This document shows positions 15,337-23,535 of a DNA stretch of 33,946 nt, piece after piece. This DNA is from an uncultured Sphingomonadaceae bacterium (GTDB lineage Bacteria > Pseudomonadota > Alphaproteobacteria > Sphingomonadales > Sphingomonadaceae), in contig CAMLGC010000025.1 in NCBI GenBank assembly GCA_946479505.1, positions 1 to 33,946 on the forward strand, in the 5' to 3' direction. Below the pieces are notes generated by a model. It worked only from the letters and a program-made list of their open reading frames with translations, made no database searches and had not been told where the DNA came from. The first letter of the stretch is position 1. The number at the start of each line of letters is the position of its first letter. Both the position numbers and the translations under genes were made by a program.

Positions 15337-17547
15337 ATGTACAATTTGCAGGCGCGCTTCATCTGGCGGGTGATCGCGCGTCACCGCTGGATCGTCATCA
15401 TCATCGTCGGCGTCGCCGTCGGCGCGGCAACCCTCTCGCAGATTCTCGCCACGCCGCTCTATCGCACCAGCTCGACGGTGCAGGTCGAGCTGGTCGACGA
15501 GGAGGGCGCCAACCAGGCCGAGGCCGCCTCGCGCAATGCGCAGCGCGTGGAGAACGAGGCCAAGATCTATCGGTCGCGCGCGGTGGCGCAGGATGTGGTG
15601 CGCGCGCTCAAGCTCTCCACCAATTCGAAGTTCATGGGCGCGGACGCCAAACCCATCGGCCGGGTGACCAATCAGGACCGCGCAGCCGCGACCACGCGAC
15701 TGGTGAAGATGGTACAGGTCGTCAGCAACGAAAAGTCCGATCTGATCGACCTGCAAGTCACCGGGCCGTACCCGAAGCTCGCCGCGGCGATCGCCAACCA
15801 ATATCCCGATTCCGCGCAGCAGATGCGGGTCAGCCGGCGGCAGGAGCGCCGGGTGCAGCTTATGGCGGGGCTCGACAAGCAGGCGACCCGGCTCGCTGGC
15901 GAGGTCGCGACCGCCGAACGTCGCATCGCCGATTTCCGCGAGGCGCACGGCATGCTCGAAGGGGCCGGCGGCACCGAGGATCTCGACCAGGTCGATCGCA
16001 TCGCCACCGAAGCCGTATCCGCCGACGGCATGCGGTCGGCGATGGCAGCGCGCTCGGCGGGGATCGCGCGCGCGTCAGGCATGCGGAGCATCGCCGGCGC
16101 CGATTCACCGCTGCTGCAGCAGCAACTGAAGGAATATGACGCGCTGCTCGACGAAAAGGCGCGGCTTTCGTCGCTCTACGGCCCCGGCTATCCGGACATG
16201 ATTCGCGTGCAGAACCAGCTCACCGCGCTGGACGCCAATATCCAGCAGGAACGGGCCCGGTCCCGGGCGGTCGCCCAGTCGGTCGCCGACGCCGACGCCG
16301 CGCAGCAGAGCCAGCTCGCCGCAAGCGAATCGGCCGCGGCCGCGGCGCGATCGAGCGCGCTCAGGAGCCATCTCGGCGCGACGCTGGCAAAGGCCTTCGC
16401 CAACACCAGGAACAACGTGGAATTGTCGCGCCTCCAGCGTGACGCGGAGGTCGCCCGCGACGTTTACATGGCGACGCACAAGCAAGCGGAAGAGGTACGC
16501 GCGCTGCTGGGCGGGATCGGTGTCAATTCGACGCTCATTTCCCCCGCCACCGCGCCGACCGACCCGATATCACCCTCGCCCAAGAAAACCATCGCGGCAG
16601 CATTCCTGGGCTCGCTGGTGCTATCCCTGCTGCTCGTGTTCGCCCGCGAGATCATGGACGACAAGGTGCGCAGCGTGGATCAGGTACGACGGTGGTTCGG
16701 CCTGCCGACGCTCGGCATGTTCCCGCTCGTCCCCGGGTTCCGCAACACGACTCTCGAGGAGAGCCCGGTATTGCGTGAGCCGCAATCGCTGTTCGCCGAA
16801 GTCGCCCGCTCGGTCTATTCCGAGGTCGCGGACCTGACCCGAGCCGACGGCACCCACACCGTGCTCATCACGTCGCCGCTGCCCGGCGACGGCAAATCGA
16901 CGGTCGCACTCAGCATATGCGCCGCGGCGTGCGCCTTCGGGCGGCGTGCGATCGTCGTCGATCTCGATCTTCGCCGTCCGGGCGCGCTGCAGGAAATCCA
17001 GCAGCAAAGCGAAGGCCCCGATCTCGTCGATCTGCTGCTCGAAGCGCCCGGGCGCAATCTGCTGCCGAGCCGCGACAGCGAAAACACCAGCCGCGAGGTC
17101 GAGACCTACAAGCCGACCGTGGTCAGCGTTCGCGAACCGGTCAAGGATCCCGCGTCGCTGCTGTCCTATCGCCGTCTCGATTCGCTGATGGATCGCCTGC
17201 GCGACCAATTCGATCTGATCATCGTCAACGGGCCGGCGGCGCTGGCGGTCCGCGATGCCCGCACGCTGTCTCACATCGCCGATCATACGGTGATGGTCCT
17301 GCGGTGGGGGCGCAGCACGATCGACGAGGTCAACGCGACGATGCAGCAGATGAACGGCAAGATCGACGGCGTCGTCTTCGATCAGGTCGACTACGCCGAA
17401 CATGCCCGCCGGGGCTACGCCGACTCGGTGCAATTCTATGTCGACAGCGCGGCCTATTATACCGGAGAGATCCCTCGCGCGCGCGGCCTGGCGGGCCGGC
17501 TGCGCGGCTTGTTCGCGTCCACCCGTGGCCAATGGCGGAAGGTGTGA
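15337..17547 (+). CDS. Wzc/GumC-type chain-length regulator with tyrosine-kinase domain
   Basis: The 736-residue length matches Wzc. The order is an N-terminal cytoplasmic lead, TM1 (about 18-38), a Wzz-type periplasmic domain with a long coiled-coil stretch (about 180-380), the proline-rich turn SPATAPTDPISPSP, TM2 (about 418-436), then a bacterial tyrosine-kinase ATPase. Walker A is PGDGKST (516-522) and Walker A' is VVDLDLRRPG (540-549). Walker B reads LIIVNGPAA, with Asn631 where Asp is normal. The tail has a tyrosine cluster (about 694-708: Y, Y, YY) for autophosphorylation. It controls polymer length and export with Wzy and the Wza-like protein. ATG 15337 has AGGA 7 nt upstream; GTG 15256 and an ATG at 15097 are in frame but lack good sites. 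Its stop overlaps the next start (TGATG). Confidence 0.92.
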   Translation: MYNLQARFIWRVIARHRWIVIIIVGVAVGAATLSQILATPLYRTSSTVQVELVDEEGANQAEAASRNAQRVENEAKIYRSRAVAQDVVRALKLSTNSKFMGADAKPIGRVTNQDRAAATTRLVKMVQVVSNEKSDLIDLQVTGPYPKLAAAIANQYPDSAQQMRVSRRQERRVQLMAGLDKQATRLAGEVATAERRIADFREAHGMLEGAGGTEDLDQVDRIATEAVSADGMRSAMAARSAGIARASGMRSIAGADSPLLQQQLKEYDALLDEKARLSSLYGPGYPDMIRVQNQLTALDANIQQERARSRAVAQSVADADAAQQSQLAASESAAAAARSSALRSHLGATLAKAFANTRNNVELSRLQRDAEVARDVYMATHKQAEEVRALLGGIGVNSTLISPATAPTDPISPSPKKTIAAAFLGSLVLSLLLVFAREIMDDKVRSVDQVRRWFGLPTLGMFPLVPGFRNTTLEESPVLREPQSLFAEVARSVYSEVADLTRADGTHTVLITSPLPGDGKSTVALSICAAACAFGRRAIVVDLDLRRPGALQEIQQQSEGPDLVDLLLEAPGRNLLPSRDSENTSREVETYKPTVVSVREPVKDPASLLSYRRLDSLMDRLRDQFDLIIVNGPAALAVRDARTLSHIADHTVMVLRWGRSTIDEVNATMQQMNGKIDGVVFDQVDYAEHARRGYADSVQFYVDSAAYYTGEIPRARGLAGRLRGLFASTRGQWRKV

Positions 17548-18287
17548 TGGTGATCGACCGCGGCCCGGCCCGGCCATCGATCACCATGGCTGCCCCGACC
17601 ACCGGCGGCGCATCGCCCTCGATCGTGATCTTCGATCGGTCGGCGTTCAACCGCAGTTGCATCGCGGCCAGCCTGACGTCGCATGACATGGCGCAGGTTC
17701 ACGCGCACGACCACGTGCGCGCCGTGCCGGCGCATATTGCGTGCGAGCTCGCGCTCTTCGTTCACCGCAATGGCGACGACCCGACCCGACTTTCCGCCGA
17801 ATTGCGGTTGGCGGCGCAGCGCTGGCCGGGCGTTCGTACCGTGGTGATGGTCGATAATGGCGGAGCGGACATGCAGTCGGTGGCGACGAAGCTGAACTAC
17901 CGACCCAGCGGCGTTCTCGCCGACGACATTGCAGCAGACCTGCTGGCGGCGGTGCTCCGTCTGGCAGGCCGCGGCTATACCATCCTCCCGCGGCCGGTGT
18001 TCGATGCGCTGGCCGATCGAGCGGGCGGCTCCGGCGAGCCGATCCCCGACGCCTGGGATGCGATCAGCGCGGAGCGGCCGCTGCTGGCTGCGAGCACCAC
18101 CCGCCAGCGCGAGGTCATGCGGTTGTTGCTGATGGGATTGTCGAACAAGCACATCGCGCAACGTCTGACGATCAGCGAGAGCACGGTGAAGGTGCATATC
18201 CGCGCGATCATGAACCTGTTGAATGTCGAAAATCGGACCCAGATCGTCGTGCGCCTGATGCGCGCGAGCAGCGAGGGGCATGGCTGA
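17547..18287 (+). CDS. LuxR-type regulator with degenerate receiver-like domain
   Basis: The 246-residue protein has a C-terminal LuxR/FixJ helix-turn-helix (about 184-236: TTRQREVMRLLLMGLSNKHI, then ISESTVKVHI). The N-terminal ~150 residues follow the outline of a response-regulator receiver (IVIFDRSAFNRSCIAASL resembles the start of NarL-type receivers). The strand that should end in the phospho-accepting Asp reads ELALFVHRN, with no Asp. It is probably not controlled by phosphorylation, and could sense another signal or partner. ATG 17547 overlaps the kinase stop by one base and has GGAAGG 4 nt upstream. Co-translation with the tyrosine kinase suggests it reports on, or is controlled by, polymer export. 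Likely targets are promoters in this locus. Confidence 0.85.
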   Translation: MVIDRGPARPSITMAAPTTGGASPSIVIFDRSAFNRSCIAASLTSHDMAQVHAHDHVRAVPAHIACELALFVHRNGDDPTRLSAELRLAAQRWPGVRTVVMVDNGGADMQSVATKLNYRPSGVLADDIAADLLAAVLRLAGRGYTILPRPVFDALADRAGGSGEPIPDAWDAISAERPLLAASTTRQREVMRLLLMGLSNKHIAQRLTISESTVKVHIRAIMNLLNVENRTQIVVRLMRASSEGHG

Positions 18288-18312
18288 CCCATTGGCCCAT
18301 GAGGCGCGCGTC

Positions 18313-19227
18313 ATGAAACATTTCACCGATCTGCTGTCCCACCGCGCGGCCGACGATCGCGCGTCGGATTATATGATGATGTCGCTGATCCGGCAGTTCG
18401 AGAGCCGGCTGCTCGACCTGTTCAGCCAGGGCCATCTGTCGGGGACGACGCACACCTGCATCGGGCAGGAAGCCAATGCGATCGCGATGATGAGCGCGAT
18501 CGACAAGCAGATCGACACGATCTGGTCCAACCATCGCTGCCACGGCCATTTCCTGGCCTATGGCGGTGACGCGGGCCGCTTGTTCGCCGAAATCCTCGGC
18601 CGCGTCGGCGGGGTATGCGGCGGGCGCGGCGGGAGCCAGCATCTCGCGTGGCGCAATTTCTTTTCCAGCGGCATCCAGGGCGGGCTCGTCCCGCTCGGCG
18701 TGGGCACCGCCTATGCCGATCGCGACCGCGGCGCCATCACGGCGGTGTTCCTCGGCGACGGCACGATGGGCGAAGGCTATGTGTACGAAGGCCTCAATCT
18801 CGCATCGCTGTGGAACTGCCCGGTGCTGTTCGTCGTGGAGGATAACGGCATCGCGCAGACCACGCCGCGCGAGCGCGGCGTCGCCGGACGGATCGCCGAT
18901 CGCGCGAGCCCCTTCGGCATCGCTTCCGCCTCGCTCCGGTCGGTCGACGTCGACGAGCTGAAGGCGGCCGCGCGAACGGCGGTCGACTATGTCCGCGGCG
19001 AACGCAGACCCTATTGGCTGCACATCGAAACCGTCAGGCTGCGCGCGCACAGCAAGAGCGACGACACCCGCTCCGACGAGGAGCTTGCGGTGCTTCGCCG
19101 ATCCGATTGTCTCGATCTCCTGCGCGCCAAGCTGGGTGCGGAAACCGGGCTGCTCGACAGCGAGATCTCGGCCTATCTCGACATGGCGTTCGCCGCCGCG
19201 ATGGAGGGCGCCGAGCCATGCGCGTGA
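18313..19227 (+). CDS. 2-oxoacid dehydrogenase E1 component, alpha subunit
   Basis: The 304-residue protein belongs to the thiamine-diphosphate dehydrogenase E1-alpha family and has the short length of acetoin dehydrogenase AcoA. The diphosphate/magnesium-binding motif GDGTMGEG ... VVEDN spans 148-178. Upstream are HGHFLAYGGD and GGRGGSQH, and downstream LRAHSKSDDTR corresponds to the conserved active-site loop. With the beta subunit it would decarboxylate a 2-oxoacid and pass the acyl group to a lipoyl arm. ATG 18313 has GAGG 8 nt upstream; ATG 18280 overlaps the regulator gene but its site is too close. The gene overlaps E1-beta by 10 bases. The 2-oxoacid (pyruvate or a hydroxylated analogue) is unknown. 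Confidence 0.9.
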   Translation: MKHFTDLLSHRAADDRASDYMMMSLIRQFESRLLDLFSQGHLSGTTHTCIGQEANAIAMMSAIDKQIDTIWSNHRCHGHFLAYGGDAGRLFAEILGRVGGVCGGRGGSQHLAWRNFFSSGIQGGLVPLGVGTAYADRDRGAITAVFLGDGTMGEGYVYEGLNLASLWNCPVLFVVEDNGIAQTTPRERGVAGRIADRASPFGIASASLRSVDVDELKAAARTAVDYVRGERRPYWLHIETVRLRAHSKSDDTRSDEELAVLRRSDCLDLLRAKLGAETGLLDSEISAYLDMAFAAAMEGAEPCA

Positions 19228-20153
19228 TCGATCAGATCAACACCAGCCTGCACGATTTCATGGCCGCCGACGCGGGCGCGCACCTGATCGGCGAGGACGT
19301 GCTCGACCCCTATGGCGGCGCGTTCAAGGCGACGCGCGGACTGTCGACCGCCTTTCCCGATCGGGTGCTGACCACCCCGATCTCCGAAGCCGCGATCGCC
19401 GGCGTCGCGACGGGCATGGCGCTGAAGGGCAAGCCGGTGTGCGTCGAGATCATGTTCGGCGATTTCATCACCCTATGCACCGATCAGCTCATCAATCACA
19501 TGTCCAAGCTGCCCTGGGTGTACAACGATCAGATCGAGGTGCCGGTGGTGGTGCGTGCCCCGATGGGCGGCAAGCGCGGCTACGGCGCGACGCACAGCCA
19601 GAGCCTGGAAAAGCACTTCTGCGGGGTGCCCGGCCTGACGGTGGTCGCGGTGAGCCAGTTCTCCGACATTCCTGGCATCTACGCCGCCGTGTTCGCCGCG
19701 CGCACGCCACACCTCATCATCGAGAACAAGCTGAGCTACGCGCGGCGCATCGAGGCGCGCGACCTGGCGCCGCACCGCGATCCCGATCTCGCGATCGTCA
19801 GCTATGGCGGCAGCACCGAAGTCTGCGTCGAGGCCGCCGACCGCCTCGACCGCGACGACGAGCTCGCGGTCAACGTGATCGAGGTGACGACGCTGTCGCC
19901 GTTCGACCGCGACGACCTGCGCCGCCGGATCGGCCACTGCACCTCCGTGCTGTCGGTGGAGGAAGGCGCCGACGGATGGGGCTTCGGTGCCGAAGTCGCG
20001 CGCGCGCTGATCGGTGCGCAGGGCGTGTCCTTCGCGAGCGTCACCGGCCCGTCGCATCCGATCCCGAGCGCAAAATCATGGGAAACGGCGCTGCTGCCGA
20101 GCAGCGATTCGGTCGTCGCCGCCGCGCTCGATCTGGTGCTGGACGCACGATGA
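19218..20153 (+). CDS. 2-oxoacid dehydrogenase E1 component, beta subunit
   Basis: This is a 311-residue E1-beta (transketolase-like pyrimidine-binding domain followed by a transketolase C-terminal domain). TPISEAAIAGVATGMALKG carries Glu57, the residue that activates the thiamine aminopyrimidine ring. GYGATHSQSLE carries the conserved active-site His126. Compared with pyruvate dehydrogenase, the region around 90-105 (DQLINHMSKLPWVYN) is divergent, which may mean a different substrate. ATG 19218 overlaps E1-alpha. Its own stop overlaps the next start as ATGA, so alpha, beta and the lipoyl fusion should be made in step. No E3 (dihydrolipoamide dehydrogenase) gene lies in the window, so a housekeeping E3 would have to serve. 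Confidence 0.9.
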   Translation: MRVIDQINTSLHDFMAADAGAHLIGEDVLDPYGGAFKATRGLSTAFPDRVLTTPISEAAIAGVATGMALKGKPVCVEIMFGDFITLCTDQLINHMSKLPWVYNDQIEVPVVVRAPMGGKRGYGATHSQSLEKHFCGVPGLTVVAVSQFSDIPGIYAAVFAARTPHLIIENKLSYARRIEARDLAPHRDPDLAIVSYGGSTEVCVEAADRLDRDDELAVNVIEVTTLSPFDRDDLRRRIGHCTSVLSVEEGADGWGFGAEVARALIGAQGVSFASVTGPSHPIPSAKSWETALLPSSDSVVAAALDLVLDAR

Positions 20154-21337
20154 CCGTCCCTCTCCCCGAGCCGGTCGCGACGTGCCACGCCGATGCCGAG
20201 CGCAAGGCGATCATCACCATGCCGCGGCTCAACGCCAATGAGGACGAGGCCCTGATCGCCATCATCGCGCTCGGCGAGGGCGACCCTTTCGAGCGCGACA
20301 CGCAGCTCTTCGCGATCGAGACGACCAAGGCCGCCAACGATATTCTCGCCCCTTGCTCCGGCCGAATGGCGCGGCTGCTGGTTCGCGAAGGCGACATGGT
20401 CGCGGTCGGCGCGCCGATCTGCGAGGCGTGGTTCGCCGCCGACGCATCGATCGACGATCTCGATTTCGTCTGGGCGGATACGCACGCAGGCGATGCGGCG
20501 AGCGTTGCCGAGGGACCCGCGCGCATATCGGCCAAGGCCCGCCTGCGCGCGCGCGACCTCGGCGTCGATATCGATCGGGTTCCCGCCGAGGGCGGTCAGG
20601 TGCGCGTCGAGGATGTCGAACGCTATGCCCAATCCGCCGGGGCCGAGGGGGTGGCGGCGACCCCCGCGCTCGCGGAACGGTACGCCGCCGACGATGCGGT
20701 GATCGTCGGCGCGGCGGGGCATGCCAAGGCGGTGATCGACGCGGCGCAGGGATGCGGCTTCACGATCGTCGGCGGCGTCGACGCCGCGATCGCGCCTGGC
20801 GCTGCGATCCTCGGCGAGATCGACGTGCTGGGCGACGAGACCCTGCTCGCCACGCTGCGCGACCGCGGCCTGCGCACCGCGTTCGTCGGGGTCGGCGGCG
20901 CGACCTCGAACGCCGTGCGCAGGCGGGTCTTCGAGCGCCTCAAGGCAGCCGGGTTCGAGCTGCCGCCGCTGGTCGCGGCATCCGCCCACCTCGGGCTGGG
21001 CAGCACGCTGGGCGCGGCGACCTATCTGTTTCCCGGCGCCAATGTGGGGCCGGGCGTCAGCATCGGCGACAATTGCATCATCAACCAGAACGCCGTGGTC
21101 GCGCACGACAGCGCGATCGGCGATCACGTCCATCTCGCGCCCAACGCCGTCGTGGCGGGCCATTGCCGGATCGGCGACGGATCGACGCTGGGGATGTGCG
21201 CGACGCTGATCTACGCCGCCAGCATCGGCGCCGATTGCCTGATCCACAATAATGTGGCGATCACCCAGGACGTGCCCGACGGCAGCGTCGTTTCGCTAGC
21301 CCGCGCGGCCGCACTACAGCCGCGCGGCGGCGGCTGA
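20150..21337 (+). CDS. Fusion: lipoyl domain + E3-binding domain + NeuD/PglD-type acyltransferase
   Basis: The 395-residue protein joins parts normally found apart. Residues 20-95 are a lipoyl domain (ITMPRLNANEDEA, then FAIETTKA with Lys60 as the lipoylation site, then CSGRMARLLVREGD). Residues 126-160 are a peripheral subunit-binding (E3-binding) domain (ISAKARLRARDLGVDI, then VRVEDVERYA). From 183 on is a NeuD/PglD sugar acyltransferase: a Rossmann-like AVIVGAAGHAKAVID, then a left-handed beta-helix from about 280 whose NQNAVVAHDSAIGDHVHLAP carries His319, aligned with PglD's catalytic His. The usual E2 catalytic (CAT) domain is absent. I infer transfer of an acyl group from dihydrolipoyl-Lys60 to the amine of a nucleotide sugar. 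ATG 20150 overlaps the E1-beta stop (ATGA). Confidence 0.92.
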   Translation: MTVPLPEPVATCHADAERKAIITMPRLNANEDEALIAIIALGEGDPFERDTQLFAIETTKAANDILAPCSGRMARLLVREGDMVAVGAPICEAWFAADASIDDLDFVWADTHAGDAASVAEGPARISAKARLRARDLGVDIDRVPAEGGQVRVEDVERYAQSAGAEGVAATPALAERYAADDAVIVGAAGHAKAVIDAAQGCGFTIVGGVDAAIAPGAAILGEIDVLGDETLLATLRDRGLRTAFVGVGGATSNAVRRRVFERLKAAGFELPPLVAASAHLGLGSTLGAATYLFPGANVGPGVSIGDNCIINQNAVVAHDSAIGDHVHLAPNAVVAGHCRIGDGSTLGMCATLIYAASIGADCLIHNNVAITQDVPDGSVVSLARAAALQPRGGG

Positions 21338-21350
21338 GGGTGCGCGCACG

Positions 21351-22454
21351 ATGGCCACCCACCCCGCCCTCGACCAGCCGCTCCGCGCGCCGCCCCGCGT
21401 CGCCCGTCGCGCCGGTTTCAACCCGGCTGCGCACGGACTGCGCGGAATCGCGTCGTTGATGGTGTTCTGGGCCCACCTGCTCGGGGGCACCGCCGAGCAC
21501 GTCTATGCAGACAACAATTTCTATGTCGCGCTGGTCTGGGCGCCGTGGAGCTTCGGCGCGTGGGGTGTGGAGCTGTTCTTCGTCATCAGCGGCTTCGTCA
21601 TCCTGCCGAGCATCATGCGCTATTCGCTCGGCGAGTTCGCACTGCGGCGGTTCTTCAGGCTGTATCCGTTGTTCTTCGTGTTCACCCTGCTGTTCGCGGT
21701 GCTCAACGGCCTGACCAATGCCTATCCGGCGCTCAACACCTGGACCGCGATCGTGGCGGGATTCCTGTTTCTCAACCTGTTCACGCATACCGAGCAACTG
21801 ACCCCCAACGCCTGGAGCCTCACCTATGAAGTGATGTTCTATGCGCTTGCAGCGACAGGGTATTTCTTCTTCCGGCGGCACAATCGAACCGGCACGATCG
21901 TTCTCGCGCTGGCATCCGGCGCGTTCCTGTTTCGCTACCCCATCGCGATCTTCTTTCTGGCCGGGGCGGTCGTGCGGCTCGTGCATGACGCCGATGTCCG
22001 CCCCCCCGCACAGATCGCGCGACCGTTGGAAATCCTGCTGGCGGCGACATGCACACTGCTCGCCGCGACGCATCGCTTCGGCTTTTCGCAGGCCGACATG
22101 GCCAGCCCCTGGGCATGGGCGCTGATGGCGGCGACGCCCGCCTATTTCTATCTCGCAATCCAGCCCGACAGCATCAGCAGCGCCGCGTTCGGCAATCGGA
22201 CGATCGGCTATCTCGGCACGGTCAGCTACTCGCTGTACCTGATTCATCCCTATACCTATTTCGCCACGCGGGCGCTGTTCGACCGATTGGGTCTGTTCAC
22301 CGACGACTGGGCGTTGTCGATGGCGCTGTTCTTCTTCGTCGCGACCGTAGTGACGCTCGCCATGACGCATGTCGGGCACAAGCTGCTCGAGGTCGGGCCG
22401 TATCGCTGGTTCTTCAAGCAGCGGATCTATCGCGGCGCAACCGCGGTCGGTTAG
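21351..22454 (+). CDS. Acyltransferase-3 family membrane O-acyltransferase
   Basis: A 367-residue integral membrane protein of the AT3 (OafA/ExoZ) family with about ten hydrophobic segments. The family's R-x10-H motif is present as Arg31-His42 (GLRGIASLMVFWAH). FGAWGVELFFVISGF and LRRFFRLYP follow, as in ExoZ-type proteins, and NAWSLTYEVMFY matches the WSL-E-F-Y motif. It would acetylate (or acylate) sugar hydroxyls on the lipid-linked unit or nascent polymer. It starts 13 bases after the lipoyl-fusion gene, so it is probably in the same transcript. There is no fused SGNH domain, in contrast to the AT3 protein at 23536. Confidence 0.9.
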   Translation: MATHPALDQPLRAPPRVARRAGFNPAAHGLRGIASLMVFWAHLLGGTAEHVYADNNFYVALVWAPWSFGAWGVELFFVISGFVILPSIMRYSLGEFALRRFFRLYPLFFVFTLLFAVLNGLTNAYPALNTWTAIVAGFLFLNLFTHTEQLTPNAWSLTYEVMFYALAATGYFFFRRHNRTGTIVLALASGAFLFRYPIAIFFLAGAVVRLVHDADVRPPAQIARPLEILLAATCTLLAATHRFGFSQADMASPWAWALMAATPAYFYLAIQPDSISSAAFGNRTIGYLGTVSYSLYLIHPYTYFATRALFDRLGLFTDDWALSMALFFFVATVVTLAMTHVGHKLLEVGPYRWFFKQRIYRGATAVG

Positions 22455-22561
22455 GCGCTATTCCTTTGAGCATCATCCGGAAAATCCCACGAAAACCGGG
22501 CGGGCTCGGCTATGATGGCGCCAATGGCGAGCTTTCGTTCGCAAGCCAAGGTATTCGCGTG

Positions 22562-23473
22562 ATGCAGCTACGAACCGGCCTTCGCGATCTGTCGTTTTCG
22601 ACCGGGGAGCTGCTCCTGCCGCGGGGCATCAAGAACAAGGGACCGCTCGGCGCGCTGCGACGGGCAGCGAGCCACTGGGCGCGCGACGCCTTCGTGCTTT
22701 CCTATCCCAAGGCCGGGCGGACGTGGTTCCGGACGATGATCGGCTACATCATCAGCCGCCAATATGCGCTCGACCTCGACAACCCGATGGAGATCCAGCA
22801 TTTCTGGAAGCTGTCGTCACGTATTCCCAACATCGCCTTCACCCACGACGATTCGCCCAACCTCAAGTTCGGCGTCGACGTCGAGACCGACAAGTCGCGC
22901 TACGCCTCGAAACGCATCCTGTTCCTGACGCGCGACCCCCGTGACGTGCTGGTATCCTATTATTTCGACGCGAAGACGCGGATGAAGGTGATCGACTGTT
23001 CGCTCGGCGAGTATCTGATGCGCGAGCGCGGCAGCATCGATGCGATCGTCGCCTTCTACAACGCCTGGGCGCGCAATCGCTTCCGCGTTCGCGCCTTCCA
23101 CTGGATCACCTACGAGGACATGCACGTCAACGCGCGCGCGGTGCTCAGGACGTCGGCGGAATTCCTGCAATTGCCGATACCGGACGACGCCCTGCTCGAT
23201 CAGGCGGTCCGGTTCGCGTCGTTCGAGAACCTCCGCAAGATCGAGCTGGCGGACGGCTTCGGGCACGAGCGGCTGCGGCCCGCCGATCGCAGCGATCCGA
23301 ACAGCTTCAAGGTCCGGCGCGGAAAGGCCGGCGGCTATGTCGATTACTTCTCCGAACAGGAGATCGCCTATATCGACGAATATCTCGCGCGGAATCTCGA
23401 TCCGTTCTTCGACATTTATCAGCGGCCCTCCTGTCGGGAGCTGGCCAGATCCGAACCCAGGCTGGCCGGCTAG
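22562..23473 (+). CDS. PAPS-dependent sulfotransferase
   Basis: The 303-residue protein shows the sulfotransferase_1 signatures. The 5'-phosphosulfate loop is SYPKAGRTWFR (47-57), a THDD at 94-97 matches the TH-x-P catalytic-His position, and the 3'-phosphate-binding LTRDPRDVLVSYY is at 122-134. The C-terminal RRGKAGGYVDYF recalls the RKG-x-x-G-D-W motif that covers PAPS. It would sulfate a sugar hydroxyl (or amine) in the cytoplasm, before export. ATG 22562 is preferred; GTG 22559 is adjacent. A 107-bp gap precedes it, with TATGAT at 22511-22516 as a possible -10 box but no clear -35. No PAPS-synthesis genes lie nearby. Confidence 0.88.
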   Translation: MQLRTGLRDLSFSTGELLLPRGIKNKGPLGALRRAASHWARDAFVLSYPKAGRTWFRTMIGYIISRQYALDLDNPMEIQHFWKLSSRIPNIAFTHDDSPNLKFGVDVETDKSRYASKRILFLTRDPRDVLVSYYFDAKTRMKVIDCSLGEYLMRERGSIDAIVAFYNAWARNRFRVRAFHWITYEDMHVNARAVLRTSAEFLQLPIPDDALLDQAVRFASFENLRKIELADGFGHERLRPADRSDPNSFKVRRGKAGGYVDYFSEQEIAYIDEYLARNLDPFFDIYQRPSCRELARSEPRLAG

Positions 23474-23535
23474 CTGCCGGCCCCTGGGACCAGGCGCGCG
23501 CCGATCAGCCGGGCAAGTGGGGTTTGCGATGACGA

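Noticed and set aside
18989..20149. N-terminal extension of the lipoyl fusion frame
   Set aside because: It is a shadow of the E1 genes. ATG 20150 has an ATGA overlap with E1-beta and starts the lipoyl domain naturally.
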